Position numbers and translations under genes: made by a program | The notes under the pieces: generated by a model | Told to the model about the DNA's origin: nothing | The model's database searches: none | Seen by the model: only the letters and a program-made list of their open reading frames with translations | Source of the DNA: Syntrophales bacterium | GTDB lineage: Bacteria; Desulfobacterota; Syntrophia; Syntrophales; PHBD01 | Assembly (NCBI GenBank): GCA_035363115.1 | Contig: DAOSEM010000006.1 | Span: 1 to 64,000 of the forward strand | DNA length: 64,000 nucleotides | Reading direction: 5' to 3' | Shown: one piece after another, positions 1-9,148 of the stretch | Position numbering within the stretch: the stretch's first letter is position 1 | Layout of the letters: each line of letters begins with the position of its first letter

Positions 1-158
1 CGCTGCGACGGCAGGGTACCCCGAAAAAGCCGCTATTCGCGCTCCGGGAAGCCCCTCTACCCGACCGACGTTCGCAAGTAAAGACAGGCGAAATGTCCCT
101 GTTTGTGCCGGCCGACGTTCGCGGGGGCGCGACCGGGGGTTCCCAGAGGAGCAATTGG

Positions 159-216
159 AAAACGTTTCCGGACCCCAGGCTCTTCCGTTTCAGAAGGCGA
201 AGAGCGGAAACGTTTT
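159..216. repeat. 12-bp inverted repeat with 34-base spacer
   Basis: AAAACGTTTCCG at 159-170 is exactly the reverse complement of CGGAAACGTTTT at 205-216. The arms are perfect and the spacer is 34 bases. It could be a paired operator for a dimeric regulator or a chance palindrome; no adjacent gene in the window decides this. Confidence 0.4.
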
Positions 217-338
217 CGCGACGGCGGGAGCCCCCGTGGCAGCCCCCGTGCTATGATGCTTGAATCAAGGGAAAGCACCGGGAGACAGCAGAGCCAAAAT
301 ATACGATGTATAGAGCGAATGCCTGCGTCTGGAAGGGA

Positions 339-386
339 GAAAAAAGAGGGGAAAGGTAGCGGAGGACAGGCGAACGCCTGTCCTCC
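339..386 (-). terminator. Probable terminator after aspartate aminotransferase
   Basis: A perfect 12-bp stem (GGAGGACAGGCG at 361-372 with CGCCTGTCCTCC at 375-386) begins 9 bases beyond the stop codon on the minus strand. The U-rich tract, read from the A run at 340-345, comes about 15 bases after the stem, so it is not a textbook intrinsic terminator. The stem is strong and the position is right. Confidence 0.5.
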
Positions 387-394
387 GTGTTTGT

Positions 395-1588
395 TCAGCC
401 CAGGTTCGCGACGGCCTTGGCGATCCGGCGCAGCCCCTCTTCGATGTTTTTCATGGAGGTGGCATAGGAGAGACGGATGAACCGGTCGTCGCCGAAGGCG
501 CCGCCGGGAACAACCGCCACGTTCGCCTCCTCCAGCAGGAATTCCGTCACGTCCGCAGAACCGCTGAGAACCCTGTCGCGCCACTTGCGCCCGAACAGCC
601 CCTCCACGTTCGGAAAGACGTAGAAGGCGCCCTCGGGCAGGCGGCAGGATACGCCCGGCGCCGCATTCAAACCCGCCGTGATGACGTCGCGCCGCTTCTG
701 GAATTCCACGACCATGGCCTTTACGACGGACTCGTCGCCGTTCAGGGCCGCCACGGAGGCCTTCTGGGCGATGGAGGTCGGATTCGAGGTGTTCTGGCTC
801 TGGAGGTCCGTCGCCGCCTTGATGGCCTCCCGGGGACCGGCGGCATAGCCGATCCGCCAGCCCGTCATGGCATAGGCCTTGGACACGCCGTTCACGACGA
901 CGGCCTGGTCCTTCAGCCGGCCGTCGACGCTGACGATGTTGGCGAACTTCCGGCCGTCGTAGAGGATCTTCTCGTAGATGTCATCGGTGATCACCAGGAT
1001 CCCCGTTTCCAGGACGACTTCCGCAAGGGCCTTCAGCTCCGCCTCCGTATAGGCAGACCCCGTCGGGTTGGAAGGGCTGTTCAGAATGAGGGCCTTCGTC
1101 CGTCCCGTAGCGGCCTTCCGGAGTGCCTCCGGGCGAACCTTGAACCCGTCCTTCTCCTCCGTCGCCAGGATCACCGGCGTCCCCCCTGCCAGAACAACCA
1201 GGTCCGGATAGGACACCCAGTAGGGCGCCGGGACGATCACCTCGTCCCCCTCGCCGAAGAGGACCTGGGCCAGGTTGTACAGGCTGTGCTTGGCCCCGCA
1301 GGAGACCATGACCTCGGGCCGGCTGTACGCGAGGCCGTTGTCGCGGTTCAGCTTGGCGATGACGGCGTCTTTCAGGTCATCGATCCCCCCGACGGGGGTG
1401 TATTTCGTGAAGCCCGCCCGGATGGCCTCCTCGGCGGCCTTTTTGATGTGCTCCGGCGTATCGAAGTCCGGCTCTCCGGCCCCGAAGCCGATGATGTCCC
1501 TGCCGGCCGCCTTGAGGGCCGCCGCCTTTGCCGTCACGGCCAGGGTCGGAGACGGCTTGATGAGGGTTGCTCGAGGTGACAGCTTCAT
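395..1588 (-). CDS. aspC: Class I aminotransferase, probably aspartate aminotransferase
   Basis: A cytoplasmic PLP enzyme that most likely exchanges the amino group between aspartate and 2-oxoglutarate. At 397 residues it has the usual family length. The substrate-side stretch FGAGEPDFDTP lies near residues 35-45, NSPSNPTG near 170-177, and the PLP-lysine motif SKAYAMTGWR at 236-245 with Lys237 as the cofactor base. I chose the ATG at 1588 because AGGA sits nine bases before it; an in-frame ATG at 1597 is the alternative. It starts just after the coaD stop and is the last gene of the leftward run. Specificity for aspartate rather than another amino acid is inferred. Confidence 0.85.
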   Translation of the reverse strand: MKLSPRATLIKPSPTLAVTAKAAALKAAGRDIIGFGAGEPDFDTPEHIKKAAEEAIRAGFTKYTPVGGIDDLKDAVIAKLNRDNGLAYSRPEVMVSCGAKHSLYNLAQVLFGEGDEVIVPAPYWVSYPDLVVLAGGTPVILATEEKDGFKVRPEALRKAATGRTKALILNSPSNPTGSAYTEAELKALAEVVLETGILVITDDIYEKILYDGRKFANIVSVDGRLKDQAVVVNGVSKAYAMTGWRIGYAAGPREAIKAATDLQSQNTSNPTSIAQKASVAALNGDESVVKAMVVEFQKRRDVITAGLNAAPGVSCRLPEGAFYVFPNVEGLFGRKWRDRVLSGSADVTEFLLEEANVAVVPGGAFGDDRFIRLSYATSMKNIEEGLRRIAKAVANLG

Positions 1589-1599
1589 GATTTCCATTC

Positions 1600-2097
1600 C
1601 TATTTCTTGTCGAATTTTTCCTGCAGCTTTCTGTGGATGAGATCGGGTACCAGGCCCCGGACGGAGCCGCCGAGGCTTGCCGCCTCCTTGATGAGGTTGG
1701 AACTGGTGTAGAACCACTTGTAGCCCGTCATGAGGAATACCGTCTCCACGTCCCGGTTGAGGCGACGGTTGATGAGGGCCATCTGGAACTCGTACTCGAA
1801 GTCGGACACGGCCCGGAGGCCTCTCAGGATGATGCCGGCTCCCGTATTGCGGGCGTAATCCACCAGCAGCCCCGCGAAGCTGTCCACCCGGACCCGCTCC
1901 CAGTCGTGCACCGATTCCTTGAGAACCTGGTGAATCAACTCCATCCGCTCCTGGACCGTGAAGAGGGATGCCTTGTTTGGGTTGTACGCCACGAGAACCA
2001 CCAGTTCGTCAAAGATCCGGAGCCCCCGCTCGATGATGTCGATATGGCCGTTTGTGATGGGATCAAAAGAACCAGGATAAACAGCGATCTTTTTCAT
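1600..2097 (-). CDS. coaD: Pantetheine-phosphate adenylyltransferase (coenzyme A synthesis)
   Basis: Catalyses ATP + 4'-phosphopantetheine to dephospho-CoA + PPi, the penultimate step of CoA synthesis. The protein has 165 residues, normal for CoaD. The nucleotidyltransferase signature YPGSFDPITNGH at residues 6-17 contains the T/HxGH nucleotide-binding element, and the late TSSNLIKEAASLGG segment corresponds to the family ISSTxVRE loop, here as a variant. The ATG overlaps the rsmD stop as ATGA, which fixes the start and implies translational coupling. The pairing rsmD-coaD is very common in bacteria. Confidence 0.95.
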   Translation of the reverse strand: MKKIAVYPGSFDPITNGHIDIIERGLRIFDELVVLVAYNPNKASLFTVQERMELIHQVLKESVHDWERVRVDSFAGLLVDYARNTGAGIILRGLRAVSDFEYEFQMALINRRLNRDVETVFLMTGYKWFYTSSNLIKEAASLGGSVRGLVPDLIHRKLQEKFDKK

Positions 2098-2666
2098 GCG
2101 TATTCTTCTCCGCGCGCATTCTTTTCGTAAAAAGATAAAATCGTGTCGCCGTATTGTCTCGTGTCCGCCATGCGCCAGCCTTCCGCCGTCCCGGCCGCCC
2201 TTTCCTCCCTGGATGAATGCTGGATCACCAGTCGTCCCTCCGGGACCAGGAGCGGCCACTCGGCCGTCTCCTTCAGGATCCCGCCGGTCCGTTTCCCGGC
2301 GTAGGGCGGATCGGCAAATACCAGATGGAAGCGCTCCCCCCGGTGGGAGAGCCGCCGGATGCCCGTGAAGGCATCGGTTTCCAGGACCTCCGAGGATCCG
2401 TCGAAACCGCACTCCCGGATGTTTCTCCTCAGGAACCCGGCCATCCTCGGGTCCTGCTCCACGAAGACCACACGGGCGGCGCCCCGGCTCAGAGCCTCGA
2501 TGCCGACCGCCCCGGAGCCGGCGTAGAGATCCAGGAAGGCGAATTCCCGGACATCCCGGAGGATGTTGAACAGGGCCTCCCGGATTCGGTCGGACGTGGG
2601 CCGGGCACGGTTTCCCTTCGGGGCGAAGAGCCGTTTCCCCCGGGCCGTTCCGGCGATCACCCTCAT
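2094..2666 (-). CDS. rsmD: 16S rRNA (guanine966-N2)-methyltransferase
   Basis: An SAM-dependent methyltransferase that modifies G966 of 16S rRNA. The 190-residue protein starts with the typical MRVIAGTARGKRLFAPKG, followed by PTSDRIREALFNIL, the SAM-binding loop LDLYAGSGAVGIEALSRGA (near residues 45-65) and the catalytic N2-methyltransferase motif DPPY (near residue 120). It is coupled to coaD by an ATGA overlap. The 57-base gap from asd upstream shows no clear terminator, so it may share that transcript. Confidence 0.95.
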   Translation of the reverse strand: MRVIAGTARGKRLFAPKGNRARPTSDRIREALFNILRDVREFAFLDLYAGSGAVGIEALSRGAARVVFVEQDPRMAGFLRRNIRECGFDGSSEVLETDAFTGIRRLSHRGERFHLVFADPPYAGKRTGGILKETAEWPLLVPEGRLVIQHSSREERAAGTAEGWRMADTRQYGDTILSFYEKNARGEEYA

Positions 2667-2723
2667 TCGCCCGCCTCCCGCATCACCGGGCCTTCCGGTC
2701 CACCGCCGACAACTCCCGATGGT

Positions 2724-3737
2724 TCACAGGTACTTCCGGATCAGGATCTCGGCGATCTGGACGGCATTCAGGGCCGCTCCCTTTCGAAGGTTGTCCGAAA
2801 CCACCCACAGGTTGATCCCGTTGGCGATCGACTCGTCTTCCCGGATCCTCCCCACAAAGGTCTCGTCCTTTCCGGCGGCATGGATTGCCAGGGGATACTG
2901 CCGGCTCGCCGGATCGTCCACCACCTTCACACCCGGCGCTTTGGCAAGAATCTCCCTGACCTCCGCAGCGGTGATCTTCCGCTCCGTCTCGATGTTCACC
3001 GATTCCGAATGGCAGTAGAACACGGGCACCCGGACGGTCGTCGCCGTCACCGCGATGGAGGGGTCCATGATCTTCTTCGTCTCGTTGACCATCTTCATCT
3101 CTTCCTTGGTGTACCCGTTCTCCATGAAGACATCGATCTGGGGCAGGCAGTTGAAGGCAATTTGGTGGGGATAGACCTTCACCGCCGGCTCCTGGCAGGC
3201 CAGGAGCGCCCGGGTCTGATGTTCCAGCTCGTCGATGGCCTTCTTGCCGGTTCCGGAGACGGCCTGGTAGGTGGAGACGATGATCCGCCTGATCCGGGCG
3301 GCATCGTGAATCGGCTTGAGGGCAACCACCATCTGGATGGTGGAGCAGTTCGGATTCGCGATGATTCCCCGGTTCTTGTACCGGGCGATGGCCTCCGGAT
3401 TGACCTCCGGAACGACCAGGGGGATCTCCGGCACCATGCGGAAGGCGTTCGTATTGTCCACCACGACACAGCCCGCCTGGGCCGCGATCGGGGCGAACTT
3501 CTCGCTGATGCTCCCACCGGCGGAGAAAAGCCCGATCTGGACGCCGCCGAAGGAATCTTCTTTCAGGACCTCCACGGGGTAAGACTTCCCCCGGAACTCC
3601 AGGGACTTGCCCAGGGATCGCTCGGATGCCAGCAGCTTGAGCTTCCCGACGGGAAAGTCACGCTGCTCCAGGATCCGGATCATTTCATTGCCCACGGCAC
3701 CGGTGGCGCCGACCACTGCGACACTCCATGAATTCAT
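2724..3737 (-). CDS. asd: Aspartate-semialdehyde dehydrogenase
   Basis: Reduces aspartyl-4-phosphate to aspartate semialdehyde with NADPH, the branch point to lysine, threonine and methionine. It has 337 residues, the family length. The NADP loop VGATGAVGNEMIRIL is at residues 8-22, the catalytic cysteine is in NPNCSTIQMV near residue 130, and the active-site His region is around SVNIETERK. I start at the ATG at 3737; a longer reading adds MPRSGALPFYFVRKGFV with no family support. The partner lysC lies about 22 kb away in this window. Confidence 0.95.
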   Translation of the reverse strand: MNSWSVAVVGATGAVGNEMIRILEQRDFPVGKLKLLASERSLGKSLEFRGKSYPVEVLKEDSFGGVQIGLFSAGGSISEKFAPIAAQAGCVVVDNTNAFRMVPEIPLVVPEVNPEAIARYKNRGIIANPNCSTIQMVVALKPIHDAARIRRIIVSTYQAVSGTGKKAIDELEHQTRALLACQEPAVKVYPHQIAFNCLPQIDVFMENGYTKEEMKMVNETKKIMDPSIAVTATTVRVPVFYCHSESVNIETERKITAAEVREILAKAPGVKVVDDPASRQYPLAIHAAGKDETFVGRIREDESIANGINLWVVSDNLRKGAALNAVQIAEILIRKYL

Positions 3738-3827
3738 GACAAACCCTTTCCGAACAAAGTAAAAGGGCAGAGCTCCGGAGCGGGGCATGTCGCCGCATTC
3801 CTTTGCGCCTACCCTTCCTGATGGCGG

Positions 3828-4625
3828 TTACTTCTTGGTCATAGGATGCGTATCGGCATGACCGGCCGAATTCTTTCCCTCTGCGCCGTAAATCGCCCTC
3901 CGGATCAGCTTGTAGAGCAGCCAGGCCGGACCGGAGAGGCTATACCCGGCAAAGAACGTGAACACCATGATCTGGGGCTCCGCAACGATGATGACCAGGA
4001 TGAATACAATGAGCACGAAGGATATGAACGGCTTCCGGGCGAAGAAATTCAGATCCTTGAAGCTGTAGTACTTGATGCTGCTCACCATGAACAGCGACAG
4101 GCAGATGACGCCGACCAGTACCCCCGTATTGGGGAACAACCCCTGGAAGCCCATGTAATGGTAGAGGAGAACCCCTGTGGCGATCACGGATGCCGCCCCC
4201 GGAATCGGCAGCCCGTTGAACACCTTGCTCTCGATGATGCCGATCTGGATATTGAACCGGGCGAGCCGCAAGGCCCCGCAGGTGACGAACAGGAAGGCCG
4301 CCAGCCATCCCCACTTGCCGAAGGCGTGAAGCGACCAGGTATAGGCCAGGATGGACGGTGCAACCCCGAAGGCCACCAGGTCCGCCAGGGAATCGTACTC
4401 GGCCCCGAACTTGCTGGTCGTGTTTGTCATCCGGGCGATCCGGCCGTCCAGGCCGTCCAGGACGAGGGCTGCCATGATCGCCCAGGCGGCCGTCTCGAAA
4501 TGGCCGTGGGTCGAGACCACCACCGAGTAGAAGCCGCACAGCATGCTGGCCGTCGTAAAGAGGTTCGGAAGAACGTAGATTCCCTTCTTCATGCCGTCGC
4601 GCATGCGACCGGTTTTCTCGCTCAC
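3828..4625 (-). CDS. pssA: CDP-diacylglycerol--serine O-phosphatidyltransferase
   Basis: An integral-membrane CDP-alcohol phosphatidyltransferase that makes phosphatidylserine from CDP-diacylglycerol and serine. The catalytic motif is visible as DGLDGRIARMTNTTSKFGAEYDSLAD, matching DGx2ARx8Gx3Dx3D (near residues 58-83). Several hydrophobic spans follow. The GTG start at 4625 overlaps the psd stop as GTGA; internal ATG codons (MRDG, MKKG) are possible alternatives. Its product is the substrate of the adjacent psd product, so the pair gives phosphatidylethanolamine. Length 265 residues. Confidence 0.93.
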   Translation of the reverse strand: MSEKTGRMRDGMKKGIYVLPNLFTTASMLCGFYSVVVSTHGHFETAAWAIMAALVLDGLDGRIARMTNTTSKFGAEYDSLADLVAFGVAPSILAYTWSLHAFGKWGWLAAFLFVTCGALRLARFNIQIGIIESKVFNGLPIPGAASVIATGVLLYHYMGFQGLFPNTGVLVGVICLSLFMVSSIKYYSFKDLNFFARKPFISFVLIVFILVIIVAEPQIMVFTFFAGYSLSGPAWLLYKLIRRAIYGAEGKNSAGHADTHPMTKK

Positions 4626-5263
4626 GGAAGCACCCCCAGGGGGGTCTCCCCGGCCCGGGTCACGTCTCCGACCTTAACGGAGATCGTGGACTCCAGGGGC
4701 AGGAAGACATCCAGGCGCGAACCGAATCGGATGAGCCCGAATCGCTCGCCCCGGGTTACGGTCATGCCCTCGTTCAGCCAGCAGACGATCCTCCTGGCCA
4801 CCAGCCCGGCGATCTGAATCGTCAGGATCTTCTTTCCGTCTTCCGTCCGGATCAGGACGGCGTTGCGCTCGTTGTCGGACGACGCCTTGTCCAGGCTCGC
4901 CACGAGAAACTTTCCCTTGTAGTAGCGGATCTGCTCCACCGTCCCAGAGCAGGGTGCGCGGTTCACGTGGACGTTGAAGACATTCATGAAAATGGAGATC
5001 TTCCTGGCCCTTCCCTGCAGGATATCCGCCTCTTCCGCCTCGCCGATGAAGATGACTTTCCCGTCGGCGGGGGAAATGACAAGGCCCGCCGCATCCGGTG
5101 TTTTTCTCTCGGGATTCCGGAAAAACCAGAGCACGAAAAGGGTGATGAGCGCCAGGATCGTCGCGGAGACGGGATAGCCGGCAAACCAGGAGGTCAGCGC
5201 GAAGAAGGCTGGGATGGCGATGAAAGGGATGCCTTCCGGTACGATGATGCTGTTTCGGCTCAT
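4622..5263 (-). CDS. psd: Phosphatidylserine decarboxylase proenzyme, short form
   Basis: Decarboxylates phosphatidylserine to phosphatidylethanolamine at the membrane. This is the short (213-residue) bacterial form. The self-cleavage site that creates the pyruvoyl group is in RFGSRLD, Gly181-Ser182, and the membrane-anchoring hydrophobic N-terminus spans about residues 10-47. ISPADGKV near residue 65 and FMNVFNVHVNRAP near 92-104 carry conserved Asp and His positions. It is coupled to pssA. A second, unrelated-length psd lies at 56.6-57.7 kb. Confidence 0.93.
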   Translation of the reverse strand: MSRNSIIVPEGIPFIAIPAFFALTSWFAGYPVSATILALITLFVLWFFRNPERKTPDAAGLVISPADGKVIFIGEAEEADILQGRARKISIFMNVFNVHVNRAPCSGTVEQIRYYKGKFLVASLDKASSDNERNAVLIRTEDGKKILTIQIAGLVARRIVCWLNEGMTVTRGERFGLIRFGSRLDVFLPLESTISVKVGDVTRAGETPLGVLP

Positions 5264-5363
5264 GAATTTATTCTCCCGGCGGGCGTCGGCCGACCCCGGA
5301 CTATGATTTGCCTAATATCCGAGAACGGTCCGGATGTCAACGGAGTTCCCGCCCGGCGGGGCC

Positions 5364-6044
5364 TTACCCACTTGTCTCGGCCTCGGATTTCCGCAGGTAG
5401 GCGGGGATGAACGTGAGGGGGTCGGCAGACCGCCCTTCCCGGTAATGATGAAGCGCCAGCCAGCCCACTGCGGAGGCCCGGATGCCGTTTAACGGGGGCG
5501 GGGCGAAGCACGCCTTTTCCCCGAGTCCCTCCCGAATCGTTTCCCCGTAGACGACGGCCCCCTCTCCCAGGAAGAGAACCGACTCGTGAATCTTTTCAAG
5601 GAGATCCGACAGGTTTATGGTAGCGTCCGGAATGACGGAGCAGGGAACCCCGTTCCCGGCAAAGCGGTAGAGGCCTCCGTAGACCTGTCCCTTCCGGGCG
5701 TCGAGGAGCGGACAGACGGGAATCCCGCATCCGGCGGCATTCACGGCCAGAGTCTCCAGGGTTGAGACCGGTACGATCGGTTTCCCCGTGGCCAGGGCCA
5801 GCCCCTTGAGGGTCCCGGCGCCGATGCGGAGCCCCGTGAACGAACCGGGCCCGCCCGTCCCGGCCAGGAGGTCGATCTTCCCGACGTCAACGCCCGCCAG
5901 GTCGAGGATGGATTGTACGAAAGGAAGGACGGAGGTGGCGTGATGACGGTCCAGGTCCGCATACCCCTCCGCAAGGATCCGCTCATCCTCCAGGAGGGCC
6001 GCAGAGACCGTTTTGGTTGCCGTATCCAGGGCCAGGATATGCAT
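5364..6044 (-). CDS. tsaB: tRNA t6A synthesis protein TsaB
   Basis: TsaB is the ASKHA-fold scaffold that pairs with TsaD and TsaE to place threonylcarbamoyl on A37 of ANN-decoding tRNAs. The 226-residue protein starts MHILALDTATKTVSAALLED, and carries GTGGPGSFTGLRIG near residues 65-78, the family signature. The ATG shares one base with the rseP stop (TAATG). The partner gene tsaE lies at 26.5 kb. Read-through frames upstream belong to rseP, not to this protein. Confidence 0.93.
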   Translation of the reverse strand: MHILALDTATKTVSAALLEDERILAEGYADLDRHHATSVLPFVQSILDLAGVDVGKIDLLAGTGGPGSFTGLRIGAGTLKGLALATGKPIVPVSTLETLAVNAAGCGIPVCPLLDARKGQVYGGLYRFAGNGVPCSVIPDATINLSDLLEKIHESVLFLGEGAVVYGETIREGLGEKACFAPPPLNGIRASAVGWLALHHYREGRSADPLTFIPAYLRKSEAETSG

Positions 6045-7153
6045 TATTTTCCGGTGAAGAAACGCACGAAGCCTTCGTAAATCGGGTTGTCCGCCAGGAG
6101 CCGGTCGATGTCGAGTCCGAAGACGAAGAGCATCAGGAGAATGAGGAACGCGAAGCCCACCTGCTGGGCGAACTCGCGGATTTTGACGCTGACCGGCCGC
6201 CGCATGACCGCCTCGATGACGTAGAACAGCAGGTGCCCGCCATCGAGGACCGGGATCGGCAGCAGGTTGAGGACCCCCAGATTGATGCTGAGGAGGGCCA
6301 TGAGCAGGAAGAAGGGAACCAGGCCTTCCTGCACCTGAGTGCCCGCAAGCTGGGCGATGAAGATCGGGCCTCCCAGCGTCTTGGGCGAAAGCACCCCCTC
6401 GAAGATCTTGACAATGCTCACCAGCGTGAGCTTGCTCAGCATCCAGGTCTTCTGCAGGCTGACCCAGAGCGCCTCGGCCGGATTCAGCCGCTCCGTCACG
6501 AATTTTGGATCCGGACTGATGCCGATCTTCCAGGTATCGATCTCCTCCCCGAAGAGGTTCTTTCCCTTCATGGACCGGGGCGTAACGAACAGCTCGTGCT
6601 TCGCGCCCGCCCGATCCACGGTGATCTGCAGCGTTTTGCCCCCGCTGGCGTTGATGATCTCCGCCAGGTGCTCCCACTTGCGTATCTTCTTCCCGTCGAT
6701 GGCCACCACGGTGTCCGCCGGGTGCATCCCCGCCTCCATGGCCGCCGAGCCCTCCTGGATCGTCCCGATCGTGCCGGTCAGGGTCGGGACACCGGCCATG
6801 TAAACACCGGCGAAGATCAGAACGGCGAGGATGAAATTGAAGACGGGGCCGGCCAGGACGATGCCCATCCGGACCCAGACGGATTTGTTCGAAAAGGAGC
6901 GGTGGCGCTCGTCCACCGGCAGGAGCTCCGCCTCCGATTCCCCCAGGAGTTTCACGTATCCCCCCAGGGGGATGAGGGAAAGAAGGTACTCCGTCTCCCC
7001 GATTTTCCGGCTGTAGATCTTCCTGCCGAAGCCCAGGGAAAACTTCAGGACCCCGACGCCGGACCACTTGGCCGCCAGGAAGTGCCCCAGCTCGTGGGCG
7101 AAGATGAGAACGCCCAGGAGGATGATGACCGATACGATGCTGATGCCGATCAA
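6044..7153 (-). CDS. rseP: RIP metalloprotease RseP (site-2 protease)
   Basis: An inner-membrane zinc protease that cuts substrates such as anti-sigma factors within the membrane. The HExxH motif is in FAHELGHFLAAKW near residues 19-31, a single PDZ domain spans roughly 110-190, and the C-terminal LDG-type motif is VLDGGHLLFY near residue 308. At 369 residues it has one PDZ domain, as in many non-enteric homologues. The start codon is TTG at 7153, overlapping the dxr stop as TTGA. It sits in the classic uppS-cdsA-dxr-rseP order. Confidence 0.94.
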   Translation of the reverse strand: MIGISIVSVIILLGVLIFAHELGHFLAAKWSGVGVLKFSLGFGRKIYSRKIGETEYLLSLIPLGGYVKLLGESEAELLPVDERHRSFSNKSVWVRMGIVLAGPVFNFILAVLIFAGVYMAGVPTLTGTIGTIQEGSAAMEAGMHPADTVVAIDGKKIRKWEHLAEIINASGGKTLQITVDRAGAKHELFVTPRSMKGKNLFGEEIDTWKIGISPDPKFVTERLNPAEALWVSLQKTWMLSKLTLVSIVKIFEGVLSPKTLGGPIFIAQLAGTQVQEGLVPFFLLMALLSINLGVLNLLPIPVLDGGHLLFYVIEAVMRRPVSVKIREFAQQVGFAFLILLMLFVFGLDIDRLLADNPIYEGFVRFFTGK

Positions 7154-8310
7154 GCGCCTTGCCTCTCGATGATGGTTTGGGCCGCTTCCCGCGCCCAGCG
7201 GTCCGCCCGCAGGACGTCCTCGACGGACCGGATATCCTCCCTGTCATGACGGGAGAGAACCTCTTTAATCGTCGCAGCCATGTCTGTAAAGCGAATTCTT
7301 CCCTTAAGGAAGGCCTCCACGGCGATCTCGTTCGCCCCGTTCATGACGGCCGGGGCAGTCCCTCCAGCACGCCCGGCGGCATAGGCCATATCCAGGCTCG
7401 GGAAGCGCTCCCTGTCGGGTTCCAGGAACTCCAGGGCTCCCGCCCGGGTCAGGTCCAGAAGCGAGCCGGGCTGCGGGATCCGCTCCGGCCAGGTCAGGGC
7501 ATAGGCGATGGGGATCCGCATGTCCGGCACCCCGAGGTGGGCCAGGATGGAGCCGTCCCGGAACTCCACCATGGAATGAACGATGCTCCGGGGATGAATG
7601 ACCACGTCGATCCGGTCGTAGTCCACGTCGAAGAGCCACCGCGCCTCGATGACCTCCAGCCCCTTGTTCATCATGGAAGCCGAGTCGATGGTGATCTTCC
7701 GGCCCATGGTCCAGTTCGGGTGCTTCAGGGCCTCCGCGGTCGTGACTGCCTCCATCTGCTCCCGGGTATGGCGGAGAAAAGGCCCCCCCGACGCTGTCAG
7801 GACGATACGCCGCACGGCCCCTCTCTGCTGTCCCTCTAGGCATTGAAAGATGGCGCTGTGCTCACTGTCCACCGGAATCAGCATGACCCCCTTCGCCCGG
7901 ACCCGCTCCATGACGAGGGATCCCGCTGTAACGAGGGTCTCCTTGTTGGCCAGGGCGATGGCCTTTCCCGCCTCGATGGCCGCCAGGGTCGGCAGAAGCC
8001 CCGCAGCCCCCACCATGGCCGACAGGACCATGTCCGCGCCTTTCAGCGAGGCGCACCGGCAACAGCCCTCCGTGCCGGAAAGGATGTCCGCCCGGACAGG
8101 GCCGGTCATCTCCCGCAACCGCCGGGCATGCTCCTCGTCCATCACGGAGACCACCTCCGGGTCGAACTCAACGATCTGCTCTTTCAGGAGGTCCAGGTTT
8201 CGCCCCGCGGCCAGGGCAACGACCTCAAAGCGGGCGCGGTTGCGCCGCACCACATCCAGGGCGCTGGTTCCGATGGAGCCGGTGGATCCGAGAATCGAGA
8301 GTTTTCTCAT
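7150..8310 (-). CDS. dxr: 1-deoxy-D-xylulose-5-phosphate reductoisomerase
   Basis: Converts DXP to 2-C-methyl-D-erythritol 4-phosphate with NADPH, the committed step of the MEP isoprenoid route. It has 386 residues. The NADPH loop LGSTGSIGTSALDVV is at residues 6-20, ALANKETLVTAG near 120 and the metal-binding region PVDSEHSAIFQCL near 147-159. Its ATG overlaps the cdsA stop as ATGA. Isoprenoids made here feed the undecaprenyl chain built by the adjacent uppS product. Confidence 0.96.
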   Translation of the reverse strand: MRKLSILGSTGSIGTSALDVVRRNRARFEVVALAAGRNLDLLKEQIVEFDPEVVSVMDEEHARRLREMTGPVRADILSGTEGCCRCASLKGADMVLSAMVGAAGLLPTLAAIEAGKAIALANKETLVTAGSLVMERVRAKGVMLIPVDSEHSAIFQCLEGQQRGAVRRIVLTASGGPFLRHTREQMEAVTTAEALKHPNWTMGRKITIDSASMMNKGLEVIEARWLFDVDYDRIDVVIHPRSIVHSMVEFRDGSILAHLGVPDMRIPIAYALTWPERIPQPGSLLDLTRAGALEFLEPDRERFPSLDMAYAAGRAGGTAPAVMNGANEIAVEAFLKGRIRFTDMAATIKEVLSRHDREDIRSVEDVLRADRWAREAAQTIIERQGA

Positions 8311-9116
8311 GGAAGCAGGAAGAGTTTGTAGTAGTAGACAAAAGGCCCGATAAAGATCAGGCAGTCCAGGCGGTCCAGGAAGCCTCCATGGCCGGGGAGG
8401 AGCGTTCCCGAATCCTTCGTTCCCGAGGCCCTCTTCAGGGCCGATTCGCAGAGATCGCCGAGCTGCCCGATTACGCTCCCCGCCAGGGCCAGCGCTACCG
8501 TGTGGACCACCGGGAGGTCCGGGAGGAGAAAATACCGGTAGATCAGGCAGCACACGACGCTCCCGGCGAACAGGCCCAGGGTCCCCTCGACGGTCTTTCC
8601 GGGGCTCACCAGGGGAAGCAGCTTGCTGCGCCCGAAGGTCCGGCCTACGTAAAATGCCGCCACGTCTCCCGAAAACGCCAGGACAAGGACGAAGAAGATC
8701 CACAGGACGCCGTCCGGGGCCTGCCGGATCAGGATGATGTGGGACATCATCAGGGGAATATAGAGGATGCCGAAGGCCAGTTTCTGTACCGGCAGGATGT
8801 CGAAATGGTCCTCCCGGATCCGGGGCAGGTAGGTCATGAATACGATCAGGACCGAAAAGACGGTCACGGCCATGAGGATCCGAGGATCGCCCGTCCGGGC
8901 GGCGAGACAGATCGCCGCGGCGAAGAGAAGGCCCTCCCACCGCTCCCAGGGGTGCCCCTCCCCGAAGGACATGCGCGTGTATTCCTCCATGCCGAGGAGG
9001 ACAACGGCCAGGATCAGGAGGAAAAAGAGGATCTCCCCACCGAACAGGACCAGGGCGAACAGGATCGGCACGGCGACGATCGCCGTGAGCCAGCGCTGTA
9101 AGTGTGAGCTTGCCAT
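8307..9116 (-). CDS. cdsA: Phosphatidate cytidylyltransferase
   Basis: A polytopic membrane enzyme making CDP-diacylglycerol from phosphatidate and CTP, the precursor used by PssA in the same gene run. The protein has 269 residues from the ATG at 9116, which follows GGAGG by five bases; an ATG at 9146, two bases past the uppS stop, has no such site. The C-terminal signature (GQLGDLCESALKRASGTKDSGT, split here as GQLGDLCESALKR followed by GTKDSGTLLPGHGGFLDRLD) contains the conserved Asp residues. Confidence 0.94.
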   Translation of the reverse strand: MASSHLQRWLTAIVAVPILFALVLFGGEILFFLLILAVVLLGMEEYTRMSFGEGHPWERWEGLLFAAAICLAARTGDPRILMAVTVFSVLIVFMTYLPRIREDHFDILPVQKLAFGILYIPLMMSHIILIRQAPDGVLWIFFVLVLAFSGDVAAFYVGRTFGRSKLLPLVSPGKTVEGTLGLFAGSVVCCLIYRYFLLPDLPVVHTVALALAGSVIGQLGDLCESALKRASGTKDSGTLLPGHGGFLDRLDCLIFIGPFVYYYKLFLLP

Positions 9117-9148
9117 GACACCTCCGGTCTGTTGAAAAACGCCCATTA

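Larger units (their letters stand above)
1..394. other. Intergenic region with no convincing gene
   Basis: I see no coding region with family features here; open frames run on both strands but look like chance in GC-rich DNA. The stretch holds a 12-base inverted repeat (159-216), a direct repeat of CCGACGTTCGC at 65-75 and 112-122, and the hairpin that probably ends the leftward aspartate aminotransferase operon. Whatever lies left of base 1 is unknown. Confidence 0.5.
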
